A stretch of DNA of 64,000 nt from Saccharimonas sp963524295 (GCA_963524295.1 CAURFZ010000001.1:372001-436000); one strand, 5' to 3'. Positions 32,958 through 41,685 are shown, numbered from the stretch's first letter. A program made the numbers and translations. The notes: generated by a model from the sequence alone, not told the origin.

Positions 32958-33335
32958 CTAGTTACCGCGATCCACGCGCTGGAACTCCATCCAATCTGAT
33001 GGCCGATACCACTTGGTGTCATTGTTATAGCGCTCGTCAAACTTCGCCTGGTGCCGCGCCAAGAAGTAATGCCTGCCACCATCGTGCTCGGCTTCGTAGC
33101 GAATATACATTTGGTCTGGGTAGTTCTTAGGTGCACCGCTGTAGAGCATCACATCAACTGTGTTGCCCGGGTTGAGCGTGTGCGACTCATTGCGCATATT
33201 CCCTAGATACTCCCAGCTTACAACCTTCACCTGCCGATCCGAATCATTCTTGATGCGTGCCCACACGTCAATTTTCGACGCGCTCTCATTCCGCACATCA
33301 ACACGCTCGACGCGCACTACCGGAAAATTACTCAT
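32958..33335 (-). CDS. Unknown 125-residue protein co-transcribed with rnhA
   Basis: Soluble protein with an immunoglobulin-like/beta-rich look: VRVERVDVRNESASKIDVWARIKNDSDRQVKVVSWEYLGNM then aromatic and charged residues (MYIRYEAEHDGGRHYFLARHQ, DTKWYRPSDWMEFQ). No signal peptide. AAGGAG lies 8 nt before the ATG. Function unknown; linkage to rnhA by a 1-nt gap. Confidence 0.6.
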   Translation of the reverse strand: MSNFPVVRVERVDVRNESASKIDVWARIKNDSDRQVKVVSWEYLGNMRNESHTLNPGNTVDVMLYSGAPKNYPDQMYIRYEAEHDGGRHYFLARHQAKFDERYNNDTKWYRPSDWMEFQRVDRGN

Positions 33336-33472
33336 CTGCTTGTCTCCTTGTTTATGGGGTTATCGAGGTAATTATACCATATGGTGTGCGAAGTGCTTGC
33401 TAAATACAGCTATTGCGTTGATGCTGCGCACCATCACTACCTCTGTTATGATCAAAGGCTCTACCCTTACCT

Positions 33473-33549
33473 ACGCTATATATAGCGTGCCCATATCTAG
33501 TGTCTTGGGCCGTGTGGAAAAGTCGTGGAGATTTTTTACCGACACTAGA
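33473..33549. repeat. Palindrome and 9-bp inverted repeat in a gene-free region
   Basis: The region 33336-33907 has no supported gene. It contains a perfect 16-bp palindrome ACGCTATATATAGCGT (33473-33488) and TCTAGTGTC (33496-33504) paired with GACACTAGA (33541-33549), the latter preceded by TTTTTT. This could be an operator plus a small hairpin RNA. Confidence 0.4.
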
Positions 33550-33907
33550 CCACTGTTAGATGATCATTTTTTCGCTTTTATACTGCTATATTTCTATCCA
33601 AATCCACTATGTCTTTCGCCGGGGGTGATGATAGGAAGTGAAAACAAGGTAGCACCCTTCATACAAAGCAACCATTTTATAAGCCTCGCGATACCGTATT
33701 CACATATTTAGATGCCGCTATCTTACCAGGCAGTCACACAGCACGCGGGACTGTATATCCTGCAATAATACCTATACCCCTACTGTCTATATACCACTAA
33801 CCTATCTAGAAATCTGCTCTCATAAACATCTTTCTTTGTCATAACGAGCCATACGTTGCTACAATAGTGGTATATAATTGCTATACGAATTATCTGGTAC
33901 GGTTATT

Positions 33908-34024
33908 ATGAAACTCCAGCGCCTACTCGCCATTCTGTCGCTCCTTTGCGGGCGAGACAACATTTACGGTATATACTTGAGAGACAATACACTAATCGGT
34001 ATATCGCAAGGAGGTACCTCATGA
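33908..34024 (+). CDS. 38-residue ORF overlapping the VOC gene start
   Basis: MKLQRLLAILSLLCGRDNIYGIYLRDNTLIGISQGGTS. The opening resembles the first helix of HTH/WYL-type regulators (MKxxRLLAILxLL), but the helix-turn-helix does not follow, so it may be a regulator remnant. Its TGA overlaps the ATG of the VOC gene (ATGA), and the AAGGAGGT of that gene lies inside it, so it would couple translation. Confidence 0.3.
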   Translation: MKLQRLLAILSLLCGRDNIYGIYLRDNTLIGISQGGTS

Positions 34025-34395
34025 TCGATCATTTCGGCATCATCGTTAAAGACATTGAAGCAAGCAAAGCCTTTTATGAAGCGGTATTGGCACCACTGGG
34101 CTATGCCAAGACAATTGATGAATCCTACGGCGTGGGCTTTAGTAATCCAGACCGGACGCAGCATACCGGGATATTTTGGCTTGGGCAAGGCGAGCCATCA
34201 TCGCCGCTACACTTTGCTTTTGCTGCACCATCGCGGGCAGCAGTTGATGCATTCTATGCGGCTGGCCTAGCAGCAGGAGCACAGGACAATGGCGCACCAG
34301 GCGTGCGGGCGATCTATCATCCAGACTATTATGGTGCCTTCCTCATCGACCCAAACGGGCATAACATCGAGGCAGTGTGCCACGCTGCTGTATAG
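34021..34395 (+). CDS. VOC superfamily (glyoxalase/bleomycin-resistance fold) protein
   Basis: 124 residues with the two beta-alpha-beta-beta-beta modules of the vicinal-oxygen-chelate fold. MIDHFGIIVKDIEASKAFYEAVLAPLGY supplies the first metal-ligand histidine (His4), and the later LHFAFAAPSRAAVDAFYAAGL and FLIDPNGHNIEAVCH supply the second His and the Glu. Substrate unknown; such proteins act as glyoxalases, dioxygenases or drug-binding proteins. The ATG at 34021 has a perfect AAGGAGGT with 5-nt spacing, which decides against the longer frame. Confidence 0.85.
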   Translation: MIDHFGIIVKDIEASKAFYEAVLAPLGYAKTIDESYGVGFSNPDRTQHTGIFWLGQGEPSSPLHFAFAAPSRAAVDAFYAAGLAAGAQDNGAPGVRAIYHPDYYGAFLIDPNGHNIEAVCHAAV

Positions 34396-34521
34396 GGACG
34401 CCCCTACCCTATCAGTGGGTGGCAGGGTATCTACGTGAAGATCATTTCTTAGTCAATAACGGCTAAACGCAACGGTTTGATCACTCCGCGAGGAGCGATG
34501 CTCCGGTCACTGCCAAAAGCA

Positions 34522-34557
34522 AAGAAGCTCGTATAAACGACCGAGCTTCTTATGTTT
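34522..34557. terminator. Bidirectional terminator
   Basis: AAGAAGCTCG/CGAGCTTCTT hairpin with T-rich flank on the plus side, shared by the VOC gene and the convergent gene at 34605-35165. Confidence 0.65.
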
Positions 34558-34604
34558 TAGCAGGCTTGTATATAGCGTAGCTATACCTCTTGCGAGGTGT
34601 GAGC

Positions 34605-35165
34605 TTACGGCAGGAGTATTGCTACGTTACCACGCTTTTTATGCTTGTTCACAGTTTTTTGCAGTGTCTTCGTGTCAAAGGTCATATCTGCCTTAGCCTG
34701 CTTGTCAAGGAGTAGGTACTGGGCCATTGCCATAGCAGCGAGCTTAGCAATACACCGTGCGCGCACTACCTCTGGGTTGTGCCGCTCATTAACCATACCT
34801 CTCTTTGCAACGTCAACCGGCCGAATAAGTGCGAGGACATTTACTACTCCATCACCTTCACCTTCACCTTCGCCTTCGCCCACCCAGCCACACAGCTCGC
34901 TTGTCATACCGGGCAACGCAGTAGCTGCAAAATCACATGTTGACACAATGCGCCGATCGACAAAATCCATATAACTGCCCTGCGTCGTATGGACGGTATC
35001 CACCACTAGGCGCTGCTTGGGCCCTTCACCTTCTAGACGTATGTCGGTTGCCAGGCTAACTGGTGCAGTATGTGCACCGTCGTAGCGCTTGATCGATGGT
35101 GGAATAACAGAATCAGTATGAATCTGTACGTAATTCGGTATTGAACTTTTTTCAAATAATTTCAT
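34605..35165 (-). CDS. Unknown 186-residue protein with a Gly-Glu hexamer repeat
   Basis: No family recognised. A soluble protein with an acidic GEGEGEGEGDG linker (about residues 105-115) encoded by five tandem 6-bp units (34852-34881), and a basic C-terminal helix region (KTLQKTVNKHKKRGNVAILLP). Start ATG at 35165 chosen for AAGGAAC upstream; the 13 extra N-terminal codons look like leader sequence. Confidence 0.5.
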   Translation of the reverse strand: MKLFEKSSIPNYVQIHTDSVIPPSIKRYDGAHTAPVSLATDIRLEGEGPKQRLVVDTVHTTQGSYMDFVDRRIVSTCDFAATALPGMTSELCGWVGEGEGEGEGDGVVNVLALIRPVDVAKRGMVNERHNPEVVRARCIAKLAAMAMAQYLLLDKQAKADMTFDTKTLQKTVNKHKKRGNVAILLP

Positions 35166-35288
35166 AATGTTCCTTATCATATATGATATATTGATAATTT
35201 GCAAGTCATGCTACCTCTGTTTTTACCAATACCCTATAGGGTACCTCCTATGCAGGCTGTAAGCGCATTTCAATAAGATTATACTCAG

Positions 35289-35362
35289 GCTAGATACAGT
35301 TAGTATCTAGCTACAACTATTGCTCAAAGCTATGCACTATAGCCTACTGCCCATGTAGGCTA
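35289..35362. repeat. Two tandem perfect hairpins in a gene-free region
   Basis: GCTAGATAC/GTATCTAGC with a 5-nt loop (35289-35311) and TAGCCTAC/GTAGGCTA (35340-35362), 28 nt apart. The rest of 35166-35588 shows no gene. The layout recalls the twin-hairpin elements A/B, but the linkers and loops differ, so I do not join them. Confidence 0.4.
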
Positions 35363-35588
35363 AGGGGTATTTCGTACAAGAATGGATAATCAGGACGCGC
35401 TCTTTAACACATTACAATCCTTTGTGTCTGCGCTAACCTCTTCCCTGCTGCTTCATCTGGTACATTGCATCACTTAGCTAACTTTCATCCAGCTCTCAGC
35501 AATCGATGCATGCAGCGCAAATGTCGATCACCAGCAGCCTGATGGAAGTGTCACGAGCGGGATATAGATAAAACTGAGTCTAGAGCTC

Positions 35589-36320
35589 TTATCGCTGATA
35601 CCGCTGCACAAACCGGCACAGGATCTTGACTGGTTCGGTGACGGTTTGCTGGCGGGCATTGGCGATGAGGGTATCGGCTTCGTCTGGAGCACAGTAGCCA
35701 GCGTGACGATAGATATCGATACGCAAAGCAAGGCTCTCCGGGTCGAGCTCGGGATGGAACTGCGTGGCATACACATTGCGCCCCACTCGCAGCATCTGCA
35801 CGCACCTGCGCGAGCGCGCTAAGACGGTACAAGCAGCCGGTGGCTCAAGCACTCCTTCTTTATGCCCAACGAAGCCGTCGAAGGTAATAGGTAAGCCAGC
35901 CAGGAGTGGGTCATCTCTAGCTGCTGGCGTGAGGGTGATCGGCACGGCACCAATTGCCTCACCATACGCAAAGCTAGGCGTACCACCCAGTGCCGACACC
36001 AGCGCGCCAACCCCCAGGCAGGCACCAAGAAATGGCATATCATGGGTAATAATCTCGCGCAGCAGTGGTATCATCACAGCTTCGAACTCGCGCTGCTCGG
36101 CAGGCTTCTCGGCCGGAGCGTAGGCAAAGTTGGCCGGACCACCACCCATCAGCACACCACTATAGGCAGCAAGCGACTGCGCGGGGCGCTGCCCTGCCTC
36201 GATGCGCACTCGCTCAAGATCGGTTGGCGCAAGGTCACCAAATTGTAAGAATGCCTGATATTCATTATCCGACGCCTCGTCCTCAGGGCGCGACTGCAGC
36301 AATACAAATGGTTTCGTCAT
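35589..36320 (-). CDS. Class I glutamine amidotransferase-like protein
   Basis: 243 residues, similar to GMP-synthase-type GATase1 domains that stand alone. The nucleophile elbow is FLGACLGVGAL (Cys about 102), and the His-Glu pair lies in YATQFHPELD (about 192-194). Preceded by YSGVLMGGGPANFAY and followed by a helical C-terminal extension. The elbow reads GACLG where most have G-x-C-x-G. Probably hydrolyses glutamine or a gamma-glutamyl compound; no synthase partner is adjacent. TACACT lies 7 nt before the ATG. Confidence 0.8.
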   Translation of the reverse strand: MTKPFVLLQSRPEDEASDNEYQAFLQFGDLAPTDLERVRIEAGQRPAQSLAAYSGVLMGGGPANFAYAPAEKPAEQREFEAVMIPLLREIITHDMPFLGACLGVGALVSALGGTPSFAYGEAIGAVPITLTPAARDDPLLAGLPITFDGFVGHKEGVLEPPAACTVLARSRRCVQMLRVGRNVYATQFHPELDPESLALRIDIYRHAGYCAPDEADTLIANARQQTVTEPVKILCRFVQRYQR

Positions 36321-36390
36321 ACTCCTTAGTGTAGCATGGCCTGGCGGTAGCTAATACCCCCTGCAGACACGTGCTATGGGGCATGGGGTA

Positions 36391-36963
36391 TTACTGTGCA
36401 GTATCACCTGGATAGACATAATCCTTAAAGAAGTCTGCGTCAAAGTCACTATCGATCCACAGCTCTAGCCAGCCAAGGAAGTCCTGGCGCTCGCAGCATG
36501 GGCCAGCCCCTACGTCGCAGAAGTTCCATACTTCGCCAGCCCATTTGCCAGAGGTGATAAGCTGGTAGGTATCGCCACAGCCTTGGTCGAGGAGCAGCAC
36601 ACCTTCATTACCCAGCCGCTCCTCAAATGCTTTGTTCGTAAGCAGTGCCTCATCCTCTTCTTCCTCCCAGAGCCAGTAGTCGTCGATCGTCACACTGCGC
36701 GAGAGGTCCTTTACCTCGGTATCGGCCAGTCGTTTGAGGCCATAGATAACGATGCCACCGGGCCGCCGAATATCTTGACAGCCATCGCCCACCTGCTGGA
36801 GGAAGAGTCGATAGGCCTCGGGCAGGCGCGTGTTGCAGGCGGTCTCAAAGGCAGTGATGTCTGCTTCGCTGAGCGTTGGACCCATCACGACGCCCTTTTC
36901 GGCTAGCTTGGCTTTGAGGCGTGCGATGATGGCGGGATAGTCGGCGGGGTTATAGATGGGCAT
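36391..36963 (-). CDS. SMI1/KNR4 (SUKH) family protein
   Basis: 190 residues. LSEADITAFETACNTRLPEAYRLFLQQVGDGCQDIRRPGGIVIYGL (about 31-76) is the standard SUKH opening (helix, P-x-x-Y-x-x-F-L, then a strand), and the late GVLLLDQGCGDTYQLITSGKWAGEVWNF block completes it. SUKH proteins are immunity or scaffold proteins, often paired with polymorphic toxins; no toxin gene is adjacent here. AAGGAG with 5-nt spacing before the ATG. Confidence 0.85.
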   Translation of the reverse strand: MPIYNPADYPAIIARLKAKLAEKGVVMGPTLSEADITAFETACNTRLPEAYRLFLQQVGDGCQDIRRPGGIVIYGLKRLADTEVKDLSRSVTIDDYWLWEEEEDEALLTNKAFEERLGNEGVLLLDQGCGDTYQLITSGKWAGEVWNFCDVGAGPCCERQDFLGWLELWIDSDFDADFFKDYVYPGDTAQ

Positions 36964-37029
36964 AATTTCTCCTTATATTTTTTCTCATCGTACCATGTAT
37001 AGTGCTGCCTCGCAAATGTGTGCTCACAC

Positions 37030-37062
37030 CAAAAGAGCTGCTCCAATGTGCAGAGCAGCTCT
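37030..37062 (-). terminator. Terminator of the LEA-like gene
   Basis: AGAGCTGCTC/GAGCAGCTCT with a 9-nt loop and TTTTGG on the minus strand. Confidence 0.75.
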
Positions 37063-37084
37063 CGTAGCTATCAAGAGGCGGGGG

Positions 37085-37279
37085 TTATTTATCCATCTTG
37101 CCTTTTACGTAGCCCTTGGTCTCATGAGCTTTGTTTTCGACGTCGTTCGCCTTGTCTTTCACAGTATCGACGGCGTTTTGCGCAGCATCTTTGGCCTTCT
37201 CAGCTACTTCTTCGGCTTTGTCTTGTACATCATCAGCTACTTTTTGAGCTTTTGCTTTGATGTCGTCAGGTAGTCCCAT
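37085..37279 (-). CDS. Small LEA/CsbD-like amphipathic helix protein
   Basis: 64 residues composed almost only of Lys, Asp/Glu, Ala and Val in an 11-residue pattern (AQKVADDVQDKAEEVAEKAKDAAQNAVDTVKDKANDVENKAHE), as in group-3 LEA and stress proteins. It should be disordered in water and form an amphipathic helix when dried or at a membrane. GGAGG lies 8 nt before the ATG, and a terminator follows, so it is an independent, probably well expressed gene. Confidence 0.75.
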   Translation of the reverse strand: MGLPDDIKAKAQKVADDVQDKAEEVAEKAKDAAQNAVDTVKDKANDVENKAHETKGYVKGKMDK

Positions 37280-37464
37280 GTGAGATCCTCCATGGTTAGT
37301 GTTGGTACTGTCTTATTATAGCAATGTTGGGCGATAATAGCGAGCCACCTACTAGCGAAAAGGGAGCTGCTATAGCCGTATACCTCTATTCTATGGGTAA
37401 TAATACCCCTGTTATCTATATCTTTATTGATAAAGCACAGAGATTTGCTATCGTGGTGATCTAT

Positions 37465-38265
37465 TTACTCGCCGTGTCGCTTGGGGCTGCTCAGGTATTC
37501 CTCTGCATCGCGAATAAGGAAAAGGCTTACGTCATCGCGGGTTTTGCCCGCCTTATGGAAGGGCGTGCTGATAACGTGGATGAGGATGATCATATACACC
37601 AAGACAAAGCTAATCAGCCCCACGACCGTCAGGCTGGCGACAAATGGGTCGATGTTGGTAATAAGCAAGAGACCAAGCAATGCCACCACAATAGAGCGCG
37701 CCAAGATAGATGCCGAGGGAATAAAGCGGATCCGCTGAATGTAATCGACCCGATGGCGGTGGCGGAGCAGTACCGTCTGCTGCTGCTTGAGCTTGACGAT
37801 GAAGTTGGGCGGCACATTGCCCTGCTCCATCGTGGCAAAATACGGCGTCAAGCCCCGAATATCCTGCCGGGCGTCGTAGGCCGAGTGGCGCACATCGCTC
37901 GAAAACCCTTGGGCCACAGCATGCAGCTGGCGCCGGAAGCCATCGAGATCAAACACCGGATAGCTCTGATGAATCGCCGCGGCGTCATCATACATATCCT
38001 CTAGTAGCGCTGCAAACTCCGCCGGGATCCGCTCCGACTCTTTGTAGTCTGCGATCGTAGCCGAGAGCAAAAAACCAATCACAAAGGTCACGCTGGATAT
38101 GACGCTATTATGCAATGAGCTCTGCTCAATCGGCTCCCATCCCAGGCGGTGCAGAACGAACTTCACGCTCACCACCACTGTCGCCACTGCCAGCGCCTGC
38201 CAAAAAATCCGCAGGAGTTTGCCCCGCTGCTTGATCTGTTTTATCTGCTTGATAGGTCGATTCAT
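37465..38265 (-). CDS. Four-helix membrane protein, bestrophin-like/DUF4239-like
   Basis: 266 residues. Hydrophobic helices at about 19-40, 53-72, 190-207 and 210-230 flank a soluble middle with the phrase GFLLSATIADYKESERIPAEFAALLEDMYDDAAAI, which resembles the helix-2 exit of bestrophin-like (DUF4239) proteins. Ion-channel activity is not shown by the sequence. N-terminus MNRPIKQIKQIKQRG carries a short repeat. TATAAT ends 9 nt before the ATG. Confidence 0.5.
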   Translation of the reverse strand: MNRPIKQIKQIKQRGKLLRIFWQALAVATVVVSVKFVLHRLGWEPIEQSSLHNSVISSVTFVIGFLLSATIADYKESERIPAEFAALLEDMYDDAAAIHQSYPVFDLDGFRRQLHAVAQGFSSDVRHSAYDARQDIRGLTPYFATMEQGNVPPNFIVKLKQQQTVLLRHRHRVDYIQRIRFIPSASILARSIVVALLGLLLITNIDPFVASLTVVGLISFVLVYMIILIHVISTPFHKAGKTRDDVSLFLIRDAEEYLSSPKRHGE

Positions 38266-38388
38266 AATTTTTCTATTATACCGTATGAAGCGCAGAAGAC
38301 AATTGTCCTGCCTTGTTGTGTATACAATCGACTAGGTTTAGCCATATCGCTGGATAGGAGATATGATATACCCACACCCCTATTACCT

Positions 38389-38958
38389 TTATAAGTCACC
38401 CCTATGGCGCAAAGCAAGCTCCTCCACCGAGGCAACATCGCGCAGCCATGGGAAGTGCCGCAGTAGCACCGCTGATTGCACAAGCTCCTGCCAGGAGATC
38501 GCTCGAGTGGTTATCCGCTCGCCTGCATCACAGCACGGTGGCATGTGGCGCACTGGTCGCCGGGCCAATACCAGGTGGATGAACCACTCCATCTTTGGCT
38601 CGGGCTGTACCACCTCCAGCAGCTGCCAGTCGGCAAACTCCCAGCCTGTCTCCTCGCGCAGTTCACGCTGGGCTGCTGCAATGATGGTCGCATCCTCGGG
38701 GTCAACCCGCCCGGCTGGCAAATGGCCATGCCGCACGATGCCGCCTGGCTGCTCCTCGTCATTCACCAGTACGTTGCCCGCATCATCCACTGCAATAACG
38801 AACACTGTATCGGGCCGGCGCACCATCTCGAAGGTCGCCACCGAGCCATCATACAGCCGCTGTGGCCACTGATAAACACTAAATATCTCACCCGCAAAGA
38901 CACACTGTGCCTCGGGCGGAATCATCCGGGCATGGGGTGGAATGGTACGTTGTGTCAT
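38389..38958 (-). CDS. Nudix hydrolase (ADP-ribose pyrophosphatase-like)
   Basis: 189 residues. Nudix box LPAGRVDPEDATIIAAAQRELREETGW (about 81-107): the REL-x-EE-x-G core is intact, but the spacing between the first Gly and REL is one residue longer than canonical. Preceded by VFVIAVDDAGNVLVNDEEQPGG, as in ADP-ribose pyrophosphatases. The open frame extends 151 codons further, but only across the divergent hpt gene; TACAAT (38965-38970) 6 nt before the ATG at 38958 fixes the start. Divergent from hpt with a 99-nt intergenic region. Confidence 0.8.
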   Translation of the reverse strand: MTQRTIPPHARMIPPEAQCVFAGEIFSVYQWPQRLYDGSVATFEMVRRPDTVFVIAVDDAGNVLVNDEEQPGGIVRHGHLPAGRVDPEDATIIAAAQRELREETGWEFADWQLLEVVQPEPKMEWFIHLVLARRPVRHMPPCCDAGERITTRAISWQELVQSAVLLRHFPWLRDVASVEELALRHRGDL

Positions 38959-39057
38959 GATGGTATTGTAGCATTGTTCACATCTCCACACATTTCTCAC
39001 TGCACCCATCTTCCAAAAAGTTCGCCCCCACACCCCATATCTGCTACAATAATCCTT

Positions 39058-39594
39058 ATGCATAATGATATCGAAACAATCCTCTTTACCAACGATGACA
39101 TTGCGCGTGCTGTGGCGCGCCTGGGCCGGCAGCTGAGCCAGGAATATGCCGATAAAAACCCACTGGTGGTGGGGATTTTGCGCGGGGCGGCGCCCTTTAT
39201 GATCGATCTGGTGCGGGCGATGGATTGCATGCTGGAAATCGACTTTATGGACGTTTCGAGCTATGGCGACGAGCTGACCTCCACCGGCAATGTGCGCATC
39301 CTGAAGGACCTCGATACAGATGTAGCTGGCCGGCATGTGCTGCTGGTAGAAGACATTGTAGATACGGGCCACACTGCCCGGGCGCTGTTTGAGCTCTTTG
39401 CGGAGCGCCACACCGCCAGTACTAAGCTCTGCACCCTGCTCGATAAACCCGAGCGCCGCACGGTGGACGTGCAGGCAGACTACATCGGCATCCCCACCCC
39501 CAATGAATTCGTGGTGGGCTACGGCCTAGACTACCGCCAGCACTACCGCAACCTACCGTACATTGGTGTGCTGAAGCCTGGGGTGTATCAGTAG
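39058..39594 (+). CDS. hpt: Hypoxanthine phosphoribosyltransferase
   Basis: Purine salvage: converts hypoxanthine/guanine and PRPP to IMP/GMP. The type I PRTase PRPP loop is LLVEDIVDTGHTARAL (about 99-114), the flap-side block ILRGAAPFMIDLVRAM and the C-terminal DYIGIPTPNEFVVGYGLDYRQHYRNLPYIGVL are diagnostic. 178 residues. The ATG at 39058 lies 7 nt after TGC-TACAAT (39045-39050); a longer frame overlaps the Nudix gene and is not used. Salvage is expected in an organism with limited purine synthesis. Confidence 0.95.
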   Translation: MHNDIETILFTNDDIARAVARLGRQLSQEYADKNPLVVGILRGAAPFMIDLVRAMDCMLEIDFMDVSSYGDELTSTGNVRILKDLDTDVAGRHVLLVEDIVDTGHTARALFELFAERHTASTKLCTLLDKPERRTVDVQADYIGIPTPNEFVVGYGLDYRQHYRNLPYIGVLKPGVYQ

Positions 39595-39627
39595 GGCGCC
39601 CGCCGACACCTAGCACCTAACACCCAA

Positions 39628-39656
39628 CAACCCCACACAATGATAGCGTGGGGTTG
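39628..39656. terminator. Hairpin between hpt and the lectin gene
   Basis: CAACCCCAC/GTGGGGTTG with an 11-nt loop, 34 nt after the hpt stop codon and before the end of the convergent lectin gene; probably a shared terminator although T runs are short. Confidence 0.55.
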
Positions 39657-39680
39657 CTTGCGTATACTGCGGAGCGCGAC

Positions 39681-40565
39681 TTAGTTGTCGAACGACGCGA
39701 CGATATTCATATGACCAGTTGAGGTGCCGTCGGGGTTGTTCACCCAGTTGCTGACAAATATCCAACCATAGGTTGCCGAGCTGTGGCGCCGCTTGTTTGG
39801 GTTATAGCCTGGATCCCAATCTGTTTCACTAACATCGTTCATGGTGCGATCAGCCACAGTCATCCGAATTGCGCCGCTATCCTGCGGTTTGGTTGTAACG
39901 CGGCGTGAGGCCTGGAACCACTCTGGTGCTGGCTGTGCCTTGGCTCGCTTGTCCCACCAGTGTTGGCCGGGTTGGTTGATCTTGGTACCGCGGCGTGGCA
40001 AGGTCCAGTACCAGCTGGATGCCCACACAGCCTTGTTGTTCTTGTCGTACACGACGATATTGCGGTCACTCTGGAAAGCTAGGCGCGTGCCTTTGCCCTG
40101 GGTGTTGGATGACCACTGGGCAGCACCGGTGTGGCTGTAGAGTACCAAGTTGCCATCCTTTTGGAAGGTGAGGATAAATTCGCGGCCACCGCTAGTTTTG
40201 CCCGTCGTCAGGCAGAAGTTGTTTGGAGTAAAGTTGACGGTCTTGTTACCCCAGTTGAAACTAGCCGTGCGTTCATACACAGCCTTCGTCTTTTTATCAT
40301 AATACTCACCGCCACTCAGCTGCCAGTGGTAGGTGTCGAAAAATTCATTCTTGGGGCCACCCGCAGCACCTAGGCCACGACCGTCCTCGGTTGTCTTCCA
40401 GTACTCGTATGAGTTCATGCTTTTGACCCGGCCGATCATTGCACTACACGTATTGCGAGCATCATTGATCTCGCGCTGGGTCGCACCAGCTTGTGCACCA
40501 CCAAAGCACACCAATGCAGCCGCCACTGCCGCGCCGGCCAGCGGGTAGATTGCTAACTTTTTCAT
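39681..40565 (-). CDS. Secreted bulb-type (mannose-binding) lectin-domain protein, paralogue 1
   Basis: 294 residues with a signal peptide (MKKLAIYPLAGAAVAAALVCFGGAQAGA, cleavage after about 28). Residues about 130-190 contain two bulb-lectin units with the Q-x-D-x-N-x-V-x-Y motif: FQKDGNLVLYSHTGAAQWSSNT and FQSDRNIVVYDKNNKAVWASSW. GNA-like lectins bind mannose. The first 125 residues and the C-terminal 90 are shared with the next gene only. No membrane anchor or LAxTG, so secreted or retained by binding. Start ATG at 40565 has AAGGAG 8 nt upstream. TATAAT near 40615 is the likely promoter. Confidence 0.8.
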   Translation of the reverse strand: MKKLAIYPLAGAAVAAALVCFGGAQAGATQREINDARNTCSAMIGRVKSMNSYEYWKTTEDGRGLGAAGGPKNEFFDTYHWQLSGGEYYDKKTKAVYERTASFNWGNKTVNFTPNNFCLTTGKTSGGREFILTFQKDGNLVLYSHTGAAQWSSNTQGKGTRLAFQSDRNIVVYDKNNKAVWASSWYWTLPRRGTKINQPGQHWWDKRAKAQPAPEWFQASRRVTTKPQDSGAIRMTVADRTMNDVSETDWDPGYNPNKRRHSSATYGWIFVSNWVNNPDGTSTGHMNIVASFDN

Positions 40566-40750
40566 TGTCATCACTCCTTTGTAGAGAAGAGTTAGGCTAA
40601 TATATATGCCTGATTATAGCCAATGCATATAAAACAAAAAAGACACAAATGATGCACAATTGACAACTATCTGAGATACCTCTGTTTCTCTACACACAAA
40701 AATACCACGCTCCCCCACCTCTCATCTCTGATTTAAACCATCCACCTACC

Positions 40751-40780
40751 AAAACCCCGCACCATTATCTGATGCGGGGC
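40751..40780 (-). terminator. Terminator of lectin paralogue 2
   Basis: CCCCGCATC/GGTGCGGGG hairpin followed by TTTTGG on the minus strand. Confidence 0.7.
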
Positions 40781-40824
40781 TGGCGAACCAAGCGAGCTAT
40801 TAGCCCACTCGCGACGAGCGTGAC

Positions 40825-41685
40825 TTAGTTATCGAACGTCCCAACGATGTTGACGTGGTTTCGTATGCCATCGCCTCGTGCTTCGTTGGTTACCACTACC
40901 GAACCATAGGTAGCGCGCTGTGGGTACTGTGGCGAGGCCCAGTTGGTCTCGGGAATACCCTCGATAGTGCGGTCGGTAGCGCGCAGAGTGAGCACGCCAG
41001 TGTCTTGTGGCTTGGTTGTGGTGCGGCGCGACGCATGAAACCACTCTGGTGTTTGCTGCGCCTTGCCATAGCCGTGCCACCAGCGCTGGCCGGGCTGAGC
41101 AATCTTGGCACCGCGGCGTGGCGTGCTCCACTGCCAGCTCGATGCCCAGATGGCTTTATTGTTCTTGTCGTACACGACAATATTGCGGTCGCCCTGGAAG
41201 GCTAAGCGTGCACCCTTACCTTGAGTATTCGATGCCCACTGAGCTGTACCAGTGTGGCTGTAGAGTACCAAGTTGCCATCCTTTTGGAAGGTAAGAAGGA
41301 GCTCGCGGCCACCCGTTGTCTTGCCACTGCTCAAGCAAAAGTTCCCTGGCGCAAAGTTAACCGTCTTGCTCCCCCAGACGAAGCGTCCGCTATTGGCAAA
41401 TGCTTCGTTGGATGCCCAGTCGTATACCTCTGTGCCGGCCACCACCCAGCCGTGCTGCTGGCGGAAGCTGTTGGTTGCGTCGGCGCTGTGGTCCTCTGGG
41501 TAGCCCTCCGGCATCTTCCAGTAGGTATATGCATTGGCCGCCTTGACTTGGCCTACCACTGTGCTACACGCCGCACGTGCTATACTGAGCTCTTGCTCGG
41601 TAGCATGAGCTGGCGCACCACTCAGGCACACCATGGCTGCGGCCACTGCCACACCTGCCAGCGAATAGTTAATTAACTTCGTCAT
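40825..41685 (-). CDS. Secreted bulb-type lectin-domain protein, paralogue 2
   Basis: 286 residues and clearly a tandem duplicate of the neighbouring gene: same signal-peptide type (MTKLINYSLAGVAVAAAMVCLSGAPAHA), same FCLSSGKTTGGRELLLTFQKDGNLVLYSHTG...FQGDRNIVVYDKNNKAIWASSW lectin block, same GQRWWHGYGKAQ and closing IVGTFDN. Sequence divergence is highest in residues 50-100, likely an exposed variable face. AGGAGGGTGT precedes the ATG, with TATACT further upstream. Confidence 0.8.
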   Translation of the reverse strand: MTKLINYSLAGVAVAAAMVCLSGAPAHATEQELSIARAACSTVVGQVKAANAYTYWKMPEGYPEDHSADATNSFRQQHGWVVAGTEVYDWASNEAFANSGRFVWGSKTVNFAPGNFCLSSGKTTGGRELLLTFQKDGNLVLYSHTGTAQWASNTQGKGARLAFQGDRNIVVYDKNNKAIWASSWQWSTPRRGAKIAQPGQRWWHGYGKAQQTPEWFHASRRTTTKPQDTGVLTLRATDRTIEGIPETNWASPQYPQRATYGSVVVTNEARGDGIRNHVNIVGTFDN

